The notes under the pieces are model-generated. The model did not search any database. It was given only the letters and a program-made list of their open reading frames with translations, and was not told the origin of the DNA. The translations under genes were made by a program, and so were the position numbers. DNA of 64,000 bases from Atrina japonica (Eukaryota; Mollusca; Bivalvia; Pterioida; Pinnidae). The first letter of the stretch is position 1; every line of letters starts with the position of its first letter. Location: NCBI GenBank assembly GCA_030159075.1, contig BROG01000404.1:186001-250000 (forward strand), given 5' to 3'. Below are positions 23,503 through 35,494 of the stretch, piece by piece.

Positions 23503-25514
23503 ATAGAGAAATTCACATTTGACACATGTAGGCTGGATGAAGCCTTAAAATAAGTCATTTCTCTAATTTTTATCACCTATATTGCAATTCATTCACTTTT
23601 ACTCATACTTTTAAACAGATTTGAGGGTCTCTATGAAATGGGGCAACTGTTGGGGGTCCACAAGGTGGAAATTTAATAGGTGTGCTGCATCTACACACAT
23701 TATTATGCATTTGTTGCATATTGAGATCTCTTAATTTTATCTGTATGTTTTATATTACACCTAGAATTAATATTTTATCATTTATTGGTCAAAATTCCAT
23801 CTGTACTTGGAAAATTCAAGTATACCCCCACCCTCTCCTACAAACATGCACATGTTCTTTTATAAAAAAAATCATATAGTTATGGTTATGCATAGTGACT
23901 AATTCTAGCAAAATATTTTGGAAATGATGTTTCTATTGTAAATTTTAACTCATTTGAATTAAAATCAGACCTTTTGAGGTAAAGACTGGTTGATTTTCTT
24001 CTTTTGAGGGCAAAATCTACATATTGGACCATGTCATTTTACTCATGCAGTGTATTTTGTACCTTTAGTTGTATATATGTACTGTATCTGAAGGGTAAAA
24101 ACCATCTCATTTTTAAGAAAATTGTATTAAACTGCATTTCAGCATTTAAGTCTCATCAGTAAAATATTTCATCATGCCATATACACTGTAAACAGTATAA
24201 AAATTAATTTAAAATACCCCCCCCCCCCTTATGCTGATCTGTACACAAGAATTTCCATATTGTGGTTAGGTCATTTTGTGTTAAATTTGGGTAATAGATA
24301 ATTGGTAAATATAAAAAATTTCTTTAGAAATATGGCGTTTTAACATTTTTTTTCATAATCTATCAACATTTTAACCTGTAGAAGGAATATTTCAATTTCT
24401 TAAATCCAGGAAATATTGTCCAATAAGAGATTTTTATCTAATTATCATACTCAAGTACCTGTAAAAGATAATTTATAAAGTATCAATTATATTTTTTTCT
24501 GTATTAACTCATCTAATATTCATTCAAGTTGCATGTTTTCATAAGTTTTCTAAATTTTCAGTCATGCATTTTTTGTTTGAATCACCTTTTTTCACCCCCC
24601 CCCCCTTCCAGCAAATGTCACTTAACACTCTCTTGGGGTCATACCAGACAAAAATTAACACCTGATATTGACTTTCACTGGTTTCAAAACGTAGTAGAAT
24701 TAAAATTTGACTTAGTTTTTCATCTGAAACAGAACTATACATATGTCATATCCTTTTAAAAGCAATTTGACTATCATTTTGCACCATTTAAGTGTCAGTC
24801 ATTTTAAAGTCAGACTCAGTTATCTGCCCTCTGTATTTAATTACTTACATCATGAGACTGTAATTAAGGGATGAAACAAAACATGGACATGTCTGAAAAT
24901 GATTACATAACATATTTTATATAAATGAACACAATAAGTCTATTGAAATGTGTTGTATGTAAGGGTATCCCCTTCCAGAAGTTCTACACTTTTATTAAGG
25001 GTGCACTTCATTCCTTGTCAATAAAAGCAATTTGATGATATAAAAAATGACATGGTTTACTTTTAAGTGAGCTTCAGAAATTCTTCTTTACTTCTGGTGC
25101 CTAATTGGTTCCATGCTCATTAAGCAATGATCCAAATTTTAAGTTTTTTTTGAAGAAAATGGTATATTTTGTCACTTTTTCCATTATTAAGGGGTACCTT
25201 CTACCCTTATTTGATATCATGGTCAATATTAGTAAATAATGGTATGAAATCATTCAAAATAATGAAGTATATGTGTTACAAACAATTCTGAATGAAAACC
25301 ATGAAAGAAAAACAGACAACTTCTTCATATAATGCATTTATTTGTTAATATCAATGAATGGGATTGAGAGGTAGGGGTGTGACACATTATAGACTGTGTT
25401 TCTCTTCAGGTTGGGTTCCCATCCTCATTATTAAGGGGGCTTGGGTGTACAGTTAGTCAGATTTCCAAAAAATGCAAAATGACCATTTTTGGCAATGTTT
25501 TGGATAAATCTATA
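23503..25514. other. Non-coding region between the 460-bp direct repeats
   Basis: 2.0 kb of AT-rich DNA with two C-runs (about 24220 and 24595) and no recognisable protein, primer-binding site or polypurine tract. It could be the interior of a non-autonomous element or simply genomic DNA between two insertions. Confidence 0.5.
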
Positions 25515-25974
25515 GGAAAAACACCAGGTTTGTTTACAACATGGGCGCAGACATTTTGGACACCCAAAGTTGTGCGGAGGGTAAAATGAGCCCAGTGATC
25601 TGATTGGTCATTAAATGAAAAAATTAGTTTTGCCATTAATAAGTGAAATAAAGGTGATAAAAAAGATACATGAATATTGGTAGTACTTTGGAAATTATAG
25701 GGTTGACAGTTGAAAATTGAAAGGGAGGGGTCATATGAGAATAGATATTTTCCTTTGGTGCGGAATACTACGAGTTGTAAACAAGTGAAAATTTGAAGTA
25801 AAAATGCAACGGCAACCTATACTTTTGATTGCAAATTTTGTTATCAAAAATATTGATCTTTCACCACAGGGTACTTATTTGACCCAGATATAATAAACAT
25901 GGGAGTGACAGTGACCTGAAGTTTTGTAAATTAGCATTGAGGCCTATGGGAAAATATTTGGTGGTGTCTGTCCT
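25515..25974. repeat. 460-bp direct repeat, right copy
   Basis: Partner of 23042-23502 in the same orientation. Its 5' flank (CTATA before GGAAAAACACC) mirrors the 3' flank of the left copy (TATAG after GTCC), consistent with short inverted termini extending a few bases further. Confidence 0.9.
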
Positions 25975-26346
25975 TATATGATAAGTTCTACTTCAGACAT
26001 GACAAGTCTTGGGGATGAGCAATTAAAGTTATCTCAAGGTTTATCTAAATTCAGGATAGCCATTTCATCAGTATATATGTGTCGACGCGCCAAAACATTT
26101 TTCAACATCTTAATGGAATTTGATAGATCTATAATCTACAAAGAGAGTATTATTCATTTGCATATTTAATCTCGCAAAAGAATTGCGGTGCCTGAATGTT
26201 ACCTTTGATCCCACACGATATACACAGGGTTTTGAGTGGAAGGAGTTCCTGTAGTTCTCAAAGTTAATGTATGAAAGGTATATCATTTTTTAAAATTTAT
26301 TTTCAATAATTATAGCAGTAAAGCTTTCTTTTAGTTTATTGGAAAC

Positions 26347-26691
26347 TTAAAGGTGCATTAGCTGTTTTTACCTACTTTTACTACTTGTACTTTATGTGGA
26401 ATAGCAAATAAGAGCTATACACAGGCATAAAAAAATCGTGTATTCCTATTCGTTTTGTGAAAATAAGGTCGGGTCGAGTGTGGTATTCATATACAAATAG
26501 AACGCTAAATTTATCAACTGCAAGTGAAAACAGTGTCAAACTTGGGTTTCTCAAGCAATGTTTACAGAATATATAGGAATTTAAGAATTTTCATGCCTGT
26601 GTTTATCTCTACTTTGTTATTGACTATCAATGTAAGAAGTAAAGAGGTAAAACAAATATTTTTGAAATAACCGCATCTAATGTCCCTTTAA
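26347..26691. mobile_element. TTAA-flanked MITE, copy 2 (345 bp)
   Basis: Begins TTAA-AGGTGCATTAGCTG and ends CATCTAATGTCCCT-TTAA. Internally it shares phrases with copy 1 and copy 4 such as 'GTGTGGTATTCATATA' and 'TTGGGTTTCTCAAGCAAT'. Non-coding. Confidence 0.7.
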
Positions 26692-27069
26692 GCCTTGAGC
26701 TAATGATGAATAGATAGCAACATAAAAGTGATTATTGTACAGATATTTTCAAATAAGTATGAAGTACCACAAATGTCATACAATTTACTTTCGTTAACCG
26801 TAAGCTGAATTCTTTGTATTTCAATTATTCATTAATCAGTTACTACTCACCATTAACGCGCTGTTGCCCATATATGTATGGTCGTCAAAATGACAAAATG
26901 ATTAAAACAAGATTTTTCAATAACTCGCAGTACCTGGTTAAACCGAAAAACTAGTTTTAGTTGGTGGAAAAGTATGTTCAACACATGGATTGTTATATTA
27001 TATACCTTTTTCTCAATAAAATATTTAAAACCTATTTTTTCTGGTGTGTTGGTTTTATTTTTATCTGTT
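26692..27069. other. AT-rich spacer, no gene seen
   Basis: No coding region or recognisable repeat between the MITE and the SINE. Confidence 0.4.
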
Positions 27070-27082
27070 TAATAACCATAAT

Positions 27083-27358
27083 TGAGCCGGCCTTCCTCAG
27101 TCGGTAGAAAGCTGGGCTCTTAATCGTGAGTTCGAGTCCAGCCGGCGGCAGGTTCGTTTCCTGTCCTGCGGACGAGACATTAAAAACCAAGTTCCTGTAT
27201 CACAGTAGGTGTCGGCACGTTAAAGAACCCTCACTGCTCAATGGCCGTAAGTGCCGAGCATAGGCCAATATTTTAAGCCCTTCATCGGCATTTGGTGACG
27301 TCTCCATATGAGTGAAAGATTCTTGAGTGGGACTTTAAACAACAATAAACAAACAAAA
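27083..27358 (+). mobile_element. tRNA-derived SINE with perfect target duplication
   Basis: The head has an A-box-like CCTCAGTCGGTAG and a B box GTTCGAGTCC. The body has GACGAGACATTAAAAACC, CACAGTAGGTGTCGGCACG, CTCAATGGCCGTAAGTGCCG and CATTTGGTGACGTCTCCATA, and the tail is (AACA)-like. A 13-bp direct repeat (TAATAACCATAAT) flanks it at 27070-27082 and 27359-27371. This marks LINE-style retrotransposition. Body and tail are of a kind widespread in bivalves; I do not assign a family name. Confidence 0.85.
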
Positions 27359-27616
27359 TAATAACCATAATCATATGTATGTTATGATACTATTGCACAA
27401 TCATTGATCTGAAAACGAGGGGTCACTTATACTAAAGGTCGTAAATTTGTCAGTAAACGTAGAGGTAACAAGTTACGATTTCCTTACCCGTGTTTAGTAA
27501 AAATTCACTAAAAGTCATAAAAAGTATGATTACACGTTAACCTGCATGTACTTATGTGTGACATTAGTAGTACGTACAGTACTTTGGAGCAGTCGTAGAC
27601 TTAGACGTTAATTGAT

Positions 27617-27735
27617 CTATCGCCAAATGTCTGATGCGTGACTCTCAATGTACGTTTTGGAGGCCATTCGATTGTGATGTTATAATCACACAAGCGTTTA
27701 GCGGGTGATTTGATTGTGACGTCATTTGGCGATAG
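27617..27735. mobile_element. Tiny MITE with 13-bp perfect inverted termini
   Basis: CTATCGCCAAATG at 27617-27629 is exactly inverted at 27723-27735. The 119-bp interior includes two copies of a GATTGTGA-type motif. A related, less perfect copy is at 46217-46394. Confidence 0.65.
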
Positions 27736-27739
27736 GGCA

Positions 27740-28500
27740 ATTTGTACGAATGCAGAAAGATACGACCTTTAGTGAAACGGATTTTAGACGACTACGTCTA
27801 CATTTACATCTACACATAAAGTACGGCCTTTGGAAAAATCCACCTAGGTTACCCTGTGTCATAACGCCACAATATGTTTCTTCATAAGACATGATTACGT
27901 TATATTTCATCCATCTATCTATTTCCTGGTCTGTTTTGATATAGTGAATTGTCTCTCCACGAGAAGATTAATGTTTACAAAATCCTCGATATTACCTTCA
28001 AACAGGAGGGGTATGAACATTATCAAACCCATTAATATTATTTAGTTGTGTGTATTTCAATTTTAGTTTTTGTATTAATAAACAGTTTGAATAGATAACC
28101 TATACTGGTCGAGGACTAATAGCGGGCTAAGACCAGTAACAAGCTATTGCATTATTTCGGCTATATAGAATATGAATTTGTGAGATCATTTCGATCATTC
28201 ATCAGATGTTTGACTTTTTACCCAAACGGAAGGAAAAAATATTGTCTTGTTACATACTAAAGACAAAATCAGGCCATAGTCGGCTACAGGTCCGCGAGCA
28301 GTGTGTTAATCAGACCACTGTCTTACATGAATTATCAAAAATGTTAAGACTCCTCTGTATAACATTTCAACAATATCGTTTGGAGTTATAGCCCTTGATT
28401 TTCCATCTTGATCACTCTGAAGACATTTGCCTTTTTATCAATTCTATACCTTGTAATGACGGAAACAATGATACAATTTTTACGAGATGTTTATGTTGAT
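27740..28500. other. AT-rich spacer, no gene seen
   Basis: Contains short open frames on both strands without recognisable protein features; no repeat identified. Confidence 0.4.
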
Positions 28501-28509
28501 CGAGCTTTT

Positions 28510-28702
28510 ATTGCGTCGTCTGCACCAGATGTGACGTGAATGTATTCATCATTTTTTTCAATTAAATTTGACTGTGGACTAGAGTAAGGTGTGACCGGGA
28601 GTAGTTACTTTTTAATCGCACCTGATCTAACTACTTGATTTCCAGAGGTCCGTGTTTGCCCAGTATTCACCAGATTTGTATCTATATTTTGGACATCCTG
28701 GG
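28510..28702 (+). mobile_element. Naiad 3'-end fragment G, diverged
   Basis: GCGTCGTCTGCACCAGATGTG, TTGACTGTGGACT, GTGTGACCGGG and GATTTCCAGAGGTCCGTG match the tail of other Naiad copies with small deletions. Confidence 0.7.
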
Positions 28703-28704
28703 CC

Positions 28705-29100
28705 CAAGTATTCACCTAGAGTTTAAATTTAACTACCGGTGAATTATAACCCTCGTTTAAATATGGTATCCGAAGATAACATAACCTTGGGTGAAATTTT
28801 GATAACAGTGGCAATATGCCGGACATTTTGAAATAATAACCCTTAACTGGTTAGAATATGTAACCGAGCCTCAAAGCATGGCTAATTATTCAAAAATTAA
28901 ACGATGGTGAAACCAAGGTTAAATTCAACCAATCATTGAGTAACAGCTTTTAACCGGGGGTTAAATACCTCTTGTTTATAACCGAGTGTTAAAAATTAAC
29001 TAAAGGATGAAAAACTAGGTCCTGAAGATTGATATGTTGGTATATGTGATGTTTGTACATTAACGAATAAAACGGGAAACGGGGCTCAATCAGTATGGGA
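28705..29100. other. Spacer rich in TTAAC/GGTTAA words, no gene seen
   Basis: The words TTAACTACCGG, AACCCTTAACTGG, TAACCGGGGGTTAAAT and TTAACTAAAGG recur here. This may be the remains of a degenerate short inverted-repeat element, but the boundaries are unclear. Confidence 0.35.
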
Positions 29101-29102
29101 AA

Positions 29103-29533
29103 TACAGTCAAACTTGCCTTAAAGACAACCTATTTTCAGCAGCCAATCGTTTTCAATAGCCAGTTTCTGTTCCCCTAAACAATTTAACAATATAAACATA
29201 CCTAAACCAGCAGCTACCTGTCTAACGTGGCCAACGGCCAGTGATATACGTGACAAAATGTTTGGTCACATTGTTTTCCGTAGCCATTTTTTAGGATGGT
29301 TGATTGCATGGTTAGCTAGGCAGCACTGTAATGATTTTGAGACATGGCCATCTTAATAACATCAAACTATAATGTAAAAGTATATGAATGTACATGTTTT
29401 GCTATAGACTGCAAAATGGACACCGATTTCATTTTCTTGTGATTTTTTGTCAACGTGGAACCAAAGCCACCTGTCTTATGCAGTCACTTTTCCAATTTAC
29501 CTTAAGTGGCTGCTGAAAACAAGTTTGACAGTA
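29103..29533. mobile_element. Mariner/pogo-like MITE, copy 1
   Basis: The ends are TA-CAGTCAAACTTG and CAAGTTTGACAG-TA, with TTTTCAGCAGCCA and TGGCTGCTGAAAA further in. TA at both ends and CAGTCAAAC-type termini are typical of pogo/Tigger-related DNA transposons. The 431-bp interior is non-coding. Confidence 0.7.
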
Positions 29534-30690
29534 TTGAACAATTTTCAGTAGTTTAACATATTAAATTCTATATTTAAAAGTACAAACTTCTGCATTAGCA
29601 GGGATTGGTGTTTGACAAACAAGAACCAATCTGATCATTTAAATGTTGATACTATTGGTGCAGATTCCTCTCTCTTTCTCTCCAGATATTTTATAAACAA
29701 CAAAAACTTTCATTGTAAGAACCATTGTCAATACATTAAACTAATTCGTTTTTAACAATGACGCACTTGTTCTGCATGTTGAAACACATCATTAGTAGAT
29801 AAATCGCCTTATGATCGTTTATCTTTTTACGTAGTTTTTGTCAATTTGCAGAAAACTGCTGACATTCTGCCATTTAATTTGTATTTCAGTTTGAGTCTTG
29901 TCTTCGGGGCTTAACACCACTGCTATGATATTGATTTAAGTAATCGTAAATTACTTTTCTCACAGGCTACCACTTCTTCAAATCTACTACGATGTATTTA
30001 TATTATATGACGATTCACTGTTGTGTGTTCATCATGAAAATCTAACACAAATTGTCTCTCCAAGACACTCTTTATCTCCTGGGTCATTTTCCGTAAAATG
30101 TTTGGTGGGAAAGGTTGGTTCAAAAGTTTTTAAATGTTTTATTTTTACACTAATGAATTTAAAGACGTAAAGGATATACATCACGTATACAAATGTATGA
30201 ATCGAAAGAAGGTTCAAGAGATAATATACAAATCGGGTCAATATTGTACACACATGGACCTCTATAATTCTGGAGGACAGATCAAGTGCGGTAAAAATGG
30301 AATTGTCCTAATGCCACAGAAAGTGTGAATCGTTGTGGAACCCTCATTGCAGAGTGTTCAAACCGGTTGTCAAGTATTGTATTAGTATTTTAATATTATT
30401 CATGAATTTTTTTTTAAAAAAACGTTATAACTCAGTTATCAAGAAAAAGTGCAAAAAATGATAATTTCTGATCAAGTGGAGGGCATCTCATTCTCGTCCA
30501 TTAACAAATTCACCGAATTTCTGTATTCAGGTAGTGGTTGTACGCAGTAGAATCCACCAAATAACCCTCGTTGCAGATTTCGTCAATTAAAATAAAGATT
30601 CCCTTAACAGAGATGTAAATCGTATTATAATTCCTAATTTGTCCATTAAGCTATGTCTGGTGACGTCTTTATATCACAGAAAAACAGATG
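29534..30690. other. AT-rich spacer, no gene seen
   Basis: Small open frames of 60-75 codons on both strands around 30032-30328 overlap each other and show no family features. No repeat identified. Confidence 0.4.
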
Positions 30691-30695
30691 TTTTT

Positions 30696-31570
30696 TTTTT
30701 CTCTAAAAAGAAAGTGGTATCATAATGATAAATCTAAATGTATAGCCAAAAACTATCTAAAAGTAAAAACTGTAAAAATCTTAGCTTTAGAATAATTTAG
30801 AATTTAACTGGTGTTATCAATGCAAATATAACTTTATAATTAAGATAATCAGATGGTAAATTGGCAACTAAGCTATACGACAAACGCAACGGTATTGGCT
30901 TTCCATCGTAAACTTTCCACATTTAAGTAGTAACATCGCACAGTCACCGGCATATGGAGTTTAAATTTCACCAATGTTCCGATATGCCAGGGCGTGTTAA
31001 ACACGCATTAAACACACATTTCATATACAGATACAAACTGCTCACTGACAAATTATTGACACAGGGATATCGAAAACCGGGTTTGATGTCAACGTTCCGC
31101 AAATGTTAAGGTCGGTATAATAGTCTTGTTTGCCATTACTCTGTTTCACTGGGTGAAATGTTGAGTTGCCTTTTCGTTGGCGGTTGTTGAGACGTCTGTA
31201 CCAGTTGTGACGAGGATTCACTCATCACTCGTGACTGTAGAATCACGGTGGGTGTGGCACCTGATCCCACCTCTTGGTTTCCAGAGGTCCGTGTTTGTCC
31301 ATTTTTGCCGGATTAGTATCTGTGACCTAGACATCCTAAAGATTTATACTTTGTTATCTGATATGTTTTATATGGTACCAAAATACCAATTACAAAATTT
31401 ATGTATACCCTCAGGGAATCAAACGGTCCACCAGCAGTGGCAACGACCTAGTGGTTATAGATATTATAAACCTAATAAATGATTATTAAAGTTGACCTCT
31501 AATCTAAAATTGATGCTTAATTTCTAAAGAGAGAGTGGTATCATACAAGGCCAAATAATAAATGCTATAA
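30696..31570 (-). mobile_element. Retrozyme copy interrupted by a Naiad insertion, locus 3
   Basis: The left part (30696-30852) matches the retrozyme from TTTCTCTAAAAAGAAAGTGG to AGATAATCAGATG. The right part (31374-31570) resumes with GGTACCAAAATACCA, CGGTCCACCAGCAGTGGCAAC and a second unit start. In locus 2 the two parts are contiguous at CAGCTG-GTACC. The hammerhead of the second unit is largely lost by substitutions and deletion. Confidence 0.65.
30853..31373 (+). mobile_element. Naiad copy H, 5'-truncated, nested in a retrozyme
   Basis: It starts in the RT C-terminal region at GGTAAATTGGCAACTAAGCTATACG and runs to the 3' terminus (TTATACTTTGTTATCTGATAT). The frame is broken by small deletions, for example in the GGCTTTCC-ATCG block. 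It is opposite in strand to the retrozyme it interrupts. Confidence 0.8.
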
Positions 31571-32277
31571 TAGACAGCCTAAACAGCAGTGATCAACATT
31601 ATATTTAAATACTTCAAAACTAAAGGGGCAAACGGTTAAAATAGCCAAAAACAACTGAACAACAATTGGAATTTGAGTCAACACTTGCCAATATATGGAT
31701 GGCATTACTAAGTATACACATTCTATAAATCGATGAGAATGGTTCATTAAGTGCTGTATGTGTCATGTAATATCAGTTTGAGTATTTTACTGTAATCAAG
31801 GTTACGAAGCGTGGGGCCTGAATACGTTTAAATAATAACGGGGAGGTACACTCTGAAATGAATATTTTAAAGGAACTTTAGATCAAATAGTTATTGTTTA
31901 TTTGTTTTCGTTTTAATCAAACGCGGTAATATTTTATTTGCTTATTTAGAGTATACAAGAAACCGAAATTGGATTTTGTCACCTCTTTGATGTTTGTTTT
32001 TGCTTGTTTGTTTGTTTACAGAAATAAAACATCTTTCAAACATTTGCTGGAAAAGCATTGGTAGGGTACAAAGACATATTGCGAACAAGCAAGATATGAA
32101 AATTATCAACGTTTAACTTACAAAATAAACATTTTCAATGTAAACCAGAGATACAGTAGAATCGTGATTTATGTTTTATTGGATCATCGTTAAGTCATGA
32201 GTAAGATTTGTGTTACCTATTATAGATATATACGGATTCCGTACAAATACAAAACATTGAACAACATTTCTTTTCAT
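31571..32277. other. AT-rich spacer, no gene seen
   Basis: No recognised gene; short overlapping open frames only. Confidence 0.4.
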
Positions 32278-32562
32278 TTTTTACTACTTTGGTTTATATG
32301 CAAAAACAAAAACGAGATATACGCAAGCATAAACATCCATATATCTCTGATTAATTAAAACTTACTATTTGTATATGAATACCACATTGGATTCGACCTT
32401 AGTTTTACAAATTTAAATATAACTGTATATAGGAATATAATATGATAATATAACATGTATGTCTGTGTATACCTCTTATTGTAATTGTATATCAAGAACA
32501 AGTATCAAATGTAAAAAAAATCGAAATAACTGTTTTGGTAACTACACCTAATGCCCCTTTAA
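32278..32562. mobile_element. TTAA-type MITE, copy 3, left end lost
   Basis: The right end CCTAATGCCCCT-TTAA and internal phrases (TATTTGTATATGAATACCAC, GTATATCAAGAACAAGTA) match copy 1. No left terminal repeat was found. Confidence 0.55.
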
Positions 32563-32941
32563 GACACTTTGTCAATCCTTATATAAACTATGAAAAATCC
32601 ATACAGTGAGGTCGAAATAGCCTTTACACTTTCTGATTTTTCACAATAATTTAAGACAAGATGTTCAACTCATCAATACTTGACCGAAACCTTGAGTTAC
32701 AACCATTGACCCAAACGAAAATAATTATGTGAAAATATAAAGACAGGAACAAAACAACAACCCAGATCAGATAAACTTCCGTTATGTTTCCCTAACATGT
32801 TCCACAATGCCATATCACTACTGAATCTAGATTTAGAAGTTTATATCGGTCACATGTTCACTCGCCATTTTACCAAAAATCTCCACAATGGTGATAAACA
32901 TTGTGAAGACTCAAATCTTATTGTATGCCTGTACCTACGTA
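32563..32941. other. Spacer, no gene seen
   Basis: No recognisable feature between the MITE and the CT microsatellite. Confidence 0.35.
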
Positions 32942-33096
<155 letters not shown>

Positions 33097-33134
33097 GTTT
33101 TACATTCCCCATTGCAGTACCTCAAATCTTGAGC

Positions 33135-33360
33135 ATGATGAGATGTCAAATAGAATTTAAAAAGAGGATATAAATATCACATCGTGGTGGTATCTTATAC
33201 CTCTACGTTGACCAGTGCAGTAAGATTGGACCACATCCTTTGATAAATGCCTCACTCCAAGGTAATGATTCAATGTTAACGAGATACGTGGTTAGCTCTC
33301 TCTTGAGTCTCGATTCACAGAATTGAAATCGATTGATTTACCGGAAATGAATTGCGCTCA
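33135..33360 (+). repeat. Dispersed repeat, plus-strand member of an inverted pair
   Basis: Similar along its length to the reverse complement of 38020-38228. Shared phrases include GATGTCAAATAGAATTTAAAAA, AGTAAGATTGGACCACA, CCTTTGAT and GAAATCGATTGATTTACCGG. The family is unknown to me. Confidence 0.7.
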
Positions 33361-33483
33361 ATTCGTCTTGTTTCAAATTTCCATGACGTCACACCGGAAC
33401 TTTCATTTATCACTACTTCAAATATTTAATATTTAATTGGTAACCTCGTTATTCATTATCATTCTGTAAATGAGAATTGCTAT

Positions 33484-33776
33484 TGTTGTAATGTTATTTA
33501 ACGTCTCACTCAAGAAATCTTCACTTATATGGAGATGTCACCAAATGCCGGTGAAGATCTTCAAACTTTGGCTTATGCTCGGCACTTACTGCCGTTGAGA
33601 CTTACTGCCATTGATGAGCAGTGTGGGTCCTTTAACGTACCGACACTTATTGTGACACTGCACCTCGGTGTTTACAGTTTCATTTGAAGGACAGGAATAA
33701 GACCTGCCACCGGCTGGACTCACGACCTCACGATCAAGAGTCGATCGCGCTACCGACTGAGCCAGGCCAGCTTGGT
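33484..33776 (-). mobile_element. tRNA-derived SINE, full length, minus strand
   Basis: Read on the minus strand: A box CTGGCTCAGTCGGTAGCGCG, a partly deleted B-box region (GTCGTGAGTCCAGCC), the common body (GTGTCGGTACGTTAAAGGACC, GGCATTTGGTGACATCTCCATA) and tail. A short internal duplication of CTTACTGCC(A/G)TTGA lies at 33583-33617. Confidence 0.8.
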
Positions 33777-35420
33777 TATATTTTGAAATTTTTATATATG
33801 ATTTCAACTAATGTGGATATGATTGTTAATAATGTTCTCCCTATGTGGTATGCAACGACTCTCTATTGATGAGTATAAGGTCATCCGTATTACATACCTT
33901 GATCAGTAATTGATAGCGCTATGTAGCGATTTATCCATACATAGGTAAATTAGTAGTAGAGCATGAATGGTCACCACTACATTTCAGTACATGTATCCCC
34001 TCTTGAATTGTACAAATCACGTGATTATCTTCCAGATGTAACAGTATATCACGCAGGGGAATTTTCCATATCTTGTAGGGACAATGGTACACATTTCACA
34101 TATTTTATTTCTGAATGACAACTCATTGTGTATTTTAGTGGTAATGTCAAGTGCTAGATTTATAGCTTTCTGCCTGTCACCATCTAAAGTTATCAATCTA
34201 CCTACATCATCCATTACTTTCTCGTGTATATGTCAATCTTGTAGTTGCAGGGGCTTTTGTATACATTTTCCATTTTGCGAAAATTTTGGAAATCTGTCTT
34301 TAATGTTTTCGAATTTTTATAGAAAATTTAAAGGGCACTCTCTCCCTAATCACTACACATATTTCTAAGCGTTGGATTAATTGTGAGGCAATATTTCATT
34401 AGGTGACGGGTTTTACACGTCTTTCAGATAATTTCTGTAAATTTGGAATCCAGTTTTTCTACATTCAGACAGGAAAAAAATCATAGCAATCCGCTGATAA
34501 ACCATTTTGATTGTTCTTCTCAATAGGTTCGATCAGCAAAACGTTACTTAAAATAGTGACAGAATTTTGACCTAGTATCCTCCATACATTGAAGTATCGT
34601 TAAAAATATCGTTGATAGACTAATTCGGAAGACCAATGAAACTGATCTCTAGTTTCCAGACACAAACAGCACCATTCCCCGTGATCCAGGGTATGCTTCC
34701 AAGAAATGTTCAATGATTTAATTATCACATTTCCACTTGTTTTTATTCTGATATTGCATTAGGTTGACATACGTATCCTTTATCTGAAATAAATTAAGTT
34801 TCAGCAAATACAAATGCATCAGCATGATGAGGGAGTTTTTGATTTTGATTGTTAAAACCATTTTTTTCTGGATTCCCGACGTGTTGATAGTGTAAAATGG
34901 TATTAGAAGAAAGCGTTGGCTGGCCAGGTTCCTACGCCTACATATATGTAATATGTAAATAATTGACAAGATATAACATACGCTTTGATACGATTCAAGT
35001 TTTAACAAATAAATTTTCATATTCATACATGCTGAAAAAACTGTCATCTGCTACCTATCAAATTGAAAATTTAAAAGTGAGCACAACACTTTTAAATTTT
35101 CAATTTAAAATTTAGCAAATAACAATACTGTCAACAAGAATTACTATGTACACACATCTGTTTATTATTATTTTCAAATATTCCATTATAAAAGCATCTT
35201 GCTATGAAATTAAGTTCAAAACCAGAGACTGAACGGCAAACAAAAGTTAACATGACTGAAATTAGTGATCTCTGTCTGGTTTCTTTGAAAGCCATTATCA
35301 TATTGTCACGTTTGAGACTGGTCATACCATTGACAACTAGGCCTACAGAAAAAAGAAACAAATGCACTTTGGCGTCAAATTTCATGACATTGGCTGCTGA
35401 TTTCTGTTATTTTTAATTGT
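33777..35420. other. AT-rich spacer, no recognised gene
   Basis: 1.6 kb without a known repeat. A 65-codon minus-strand frame (34214-34017) has a protein-like composition but no recognisable family. A small perfect palindrome (AAATTTTAAATTG/CAATTT type) lies near 35060-35110. Confidence 0.4.
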
Positions 35421-35423
35421 TAG

Positions 35424-35494
35424 GAGATCCGACCTGGCTAAGTCGGTAGCGCGCTTGATTCTTGATCGTAAGGTCGTGAGTTCGAGTCCAGCCT
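35424..35494 (+). repeat. tRNA-derived SINE head only
   Basis: A box ACCTGGCTAAGTCGGTAGCG and B box GAGTTCGAGTCC, as in the full SINEs, but the body is absent after CCAGCC. It also looks like a tRNA but lacks a proper acceptor stem. Confidence 0.65.

Noticed and set aside
23042..25974. LTR retrotransposon with 460-bp LTRs.
   Set aside because: No TG...CA ends, no primer-binding site after the left repeat, no polypurine tract before the right one and no gag/pol remnants.
34017..34214. 65-codon minus-strand frame with protein-like wording (DDVGRLITLDGDRQK).
   Set aside because: No recognised family, flanked by stops in all frames, and too short to support a gene call.
35424..35494. Possible functional tRNA gene.
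   Set aside because: A and B boxes are present but the acceptor stem does not pair and the same head begins complete SINEs nearby.
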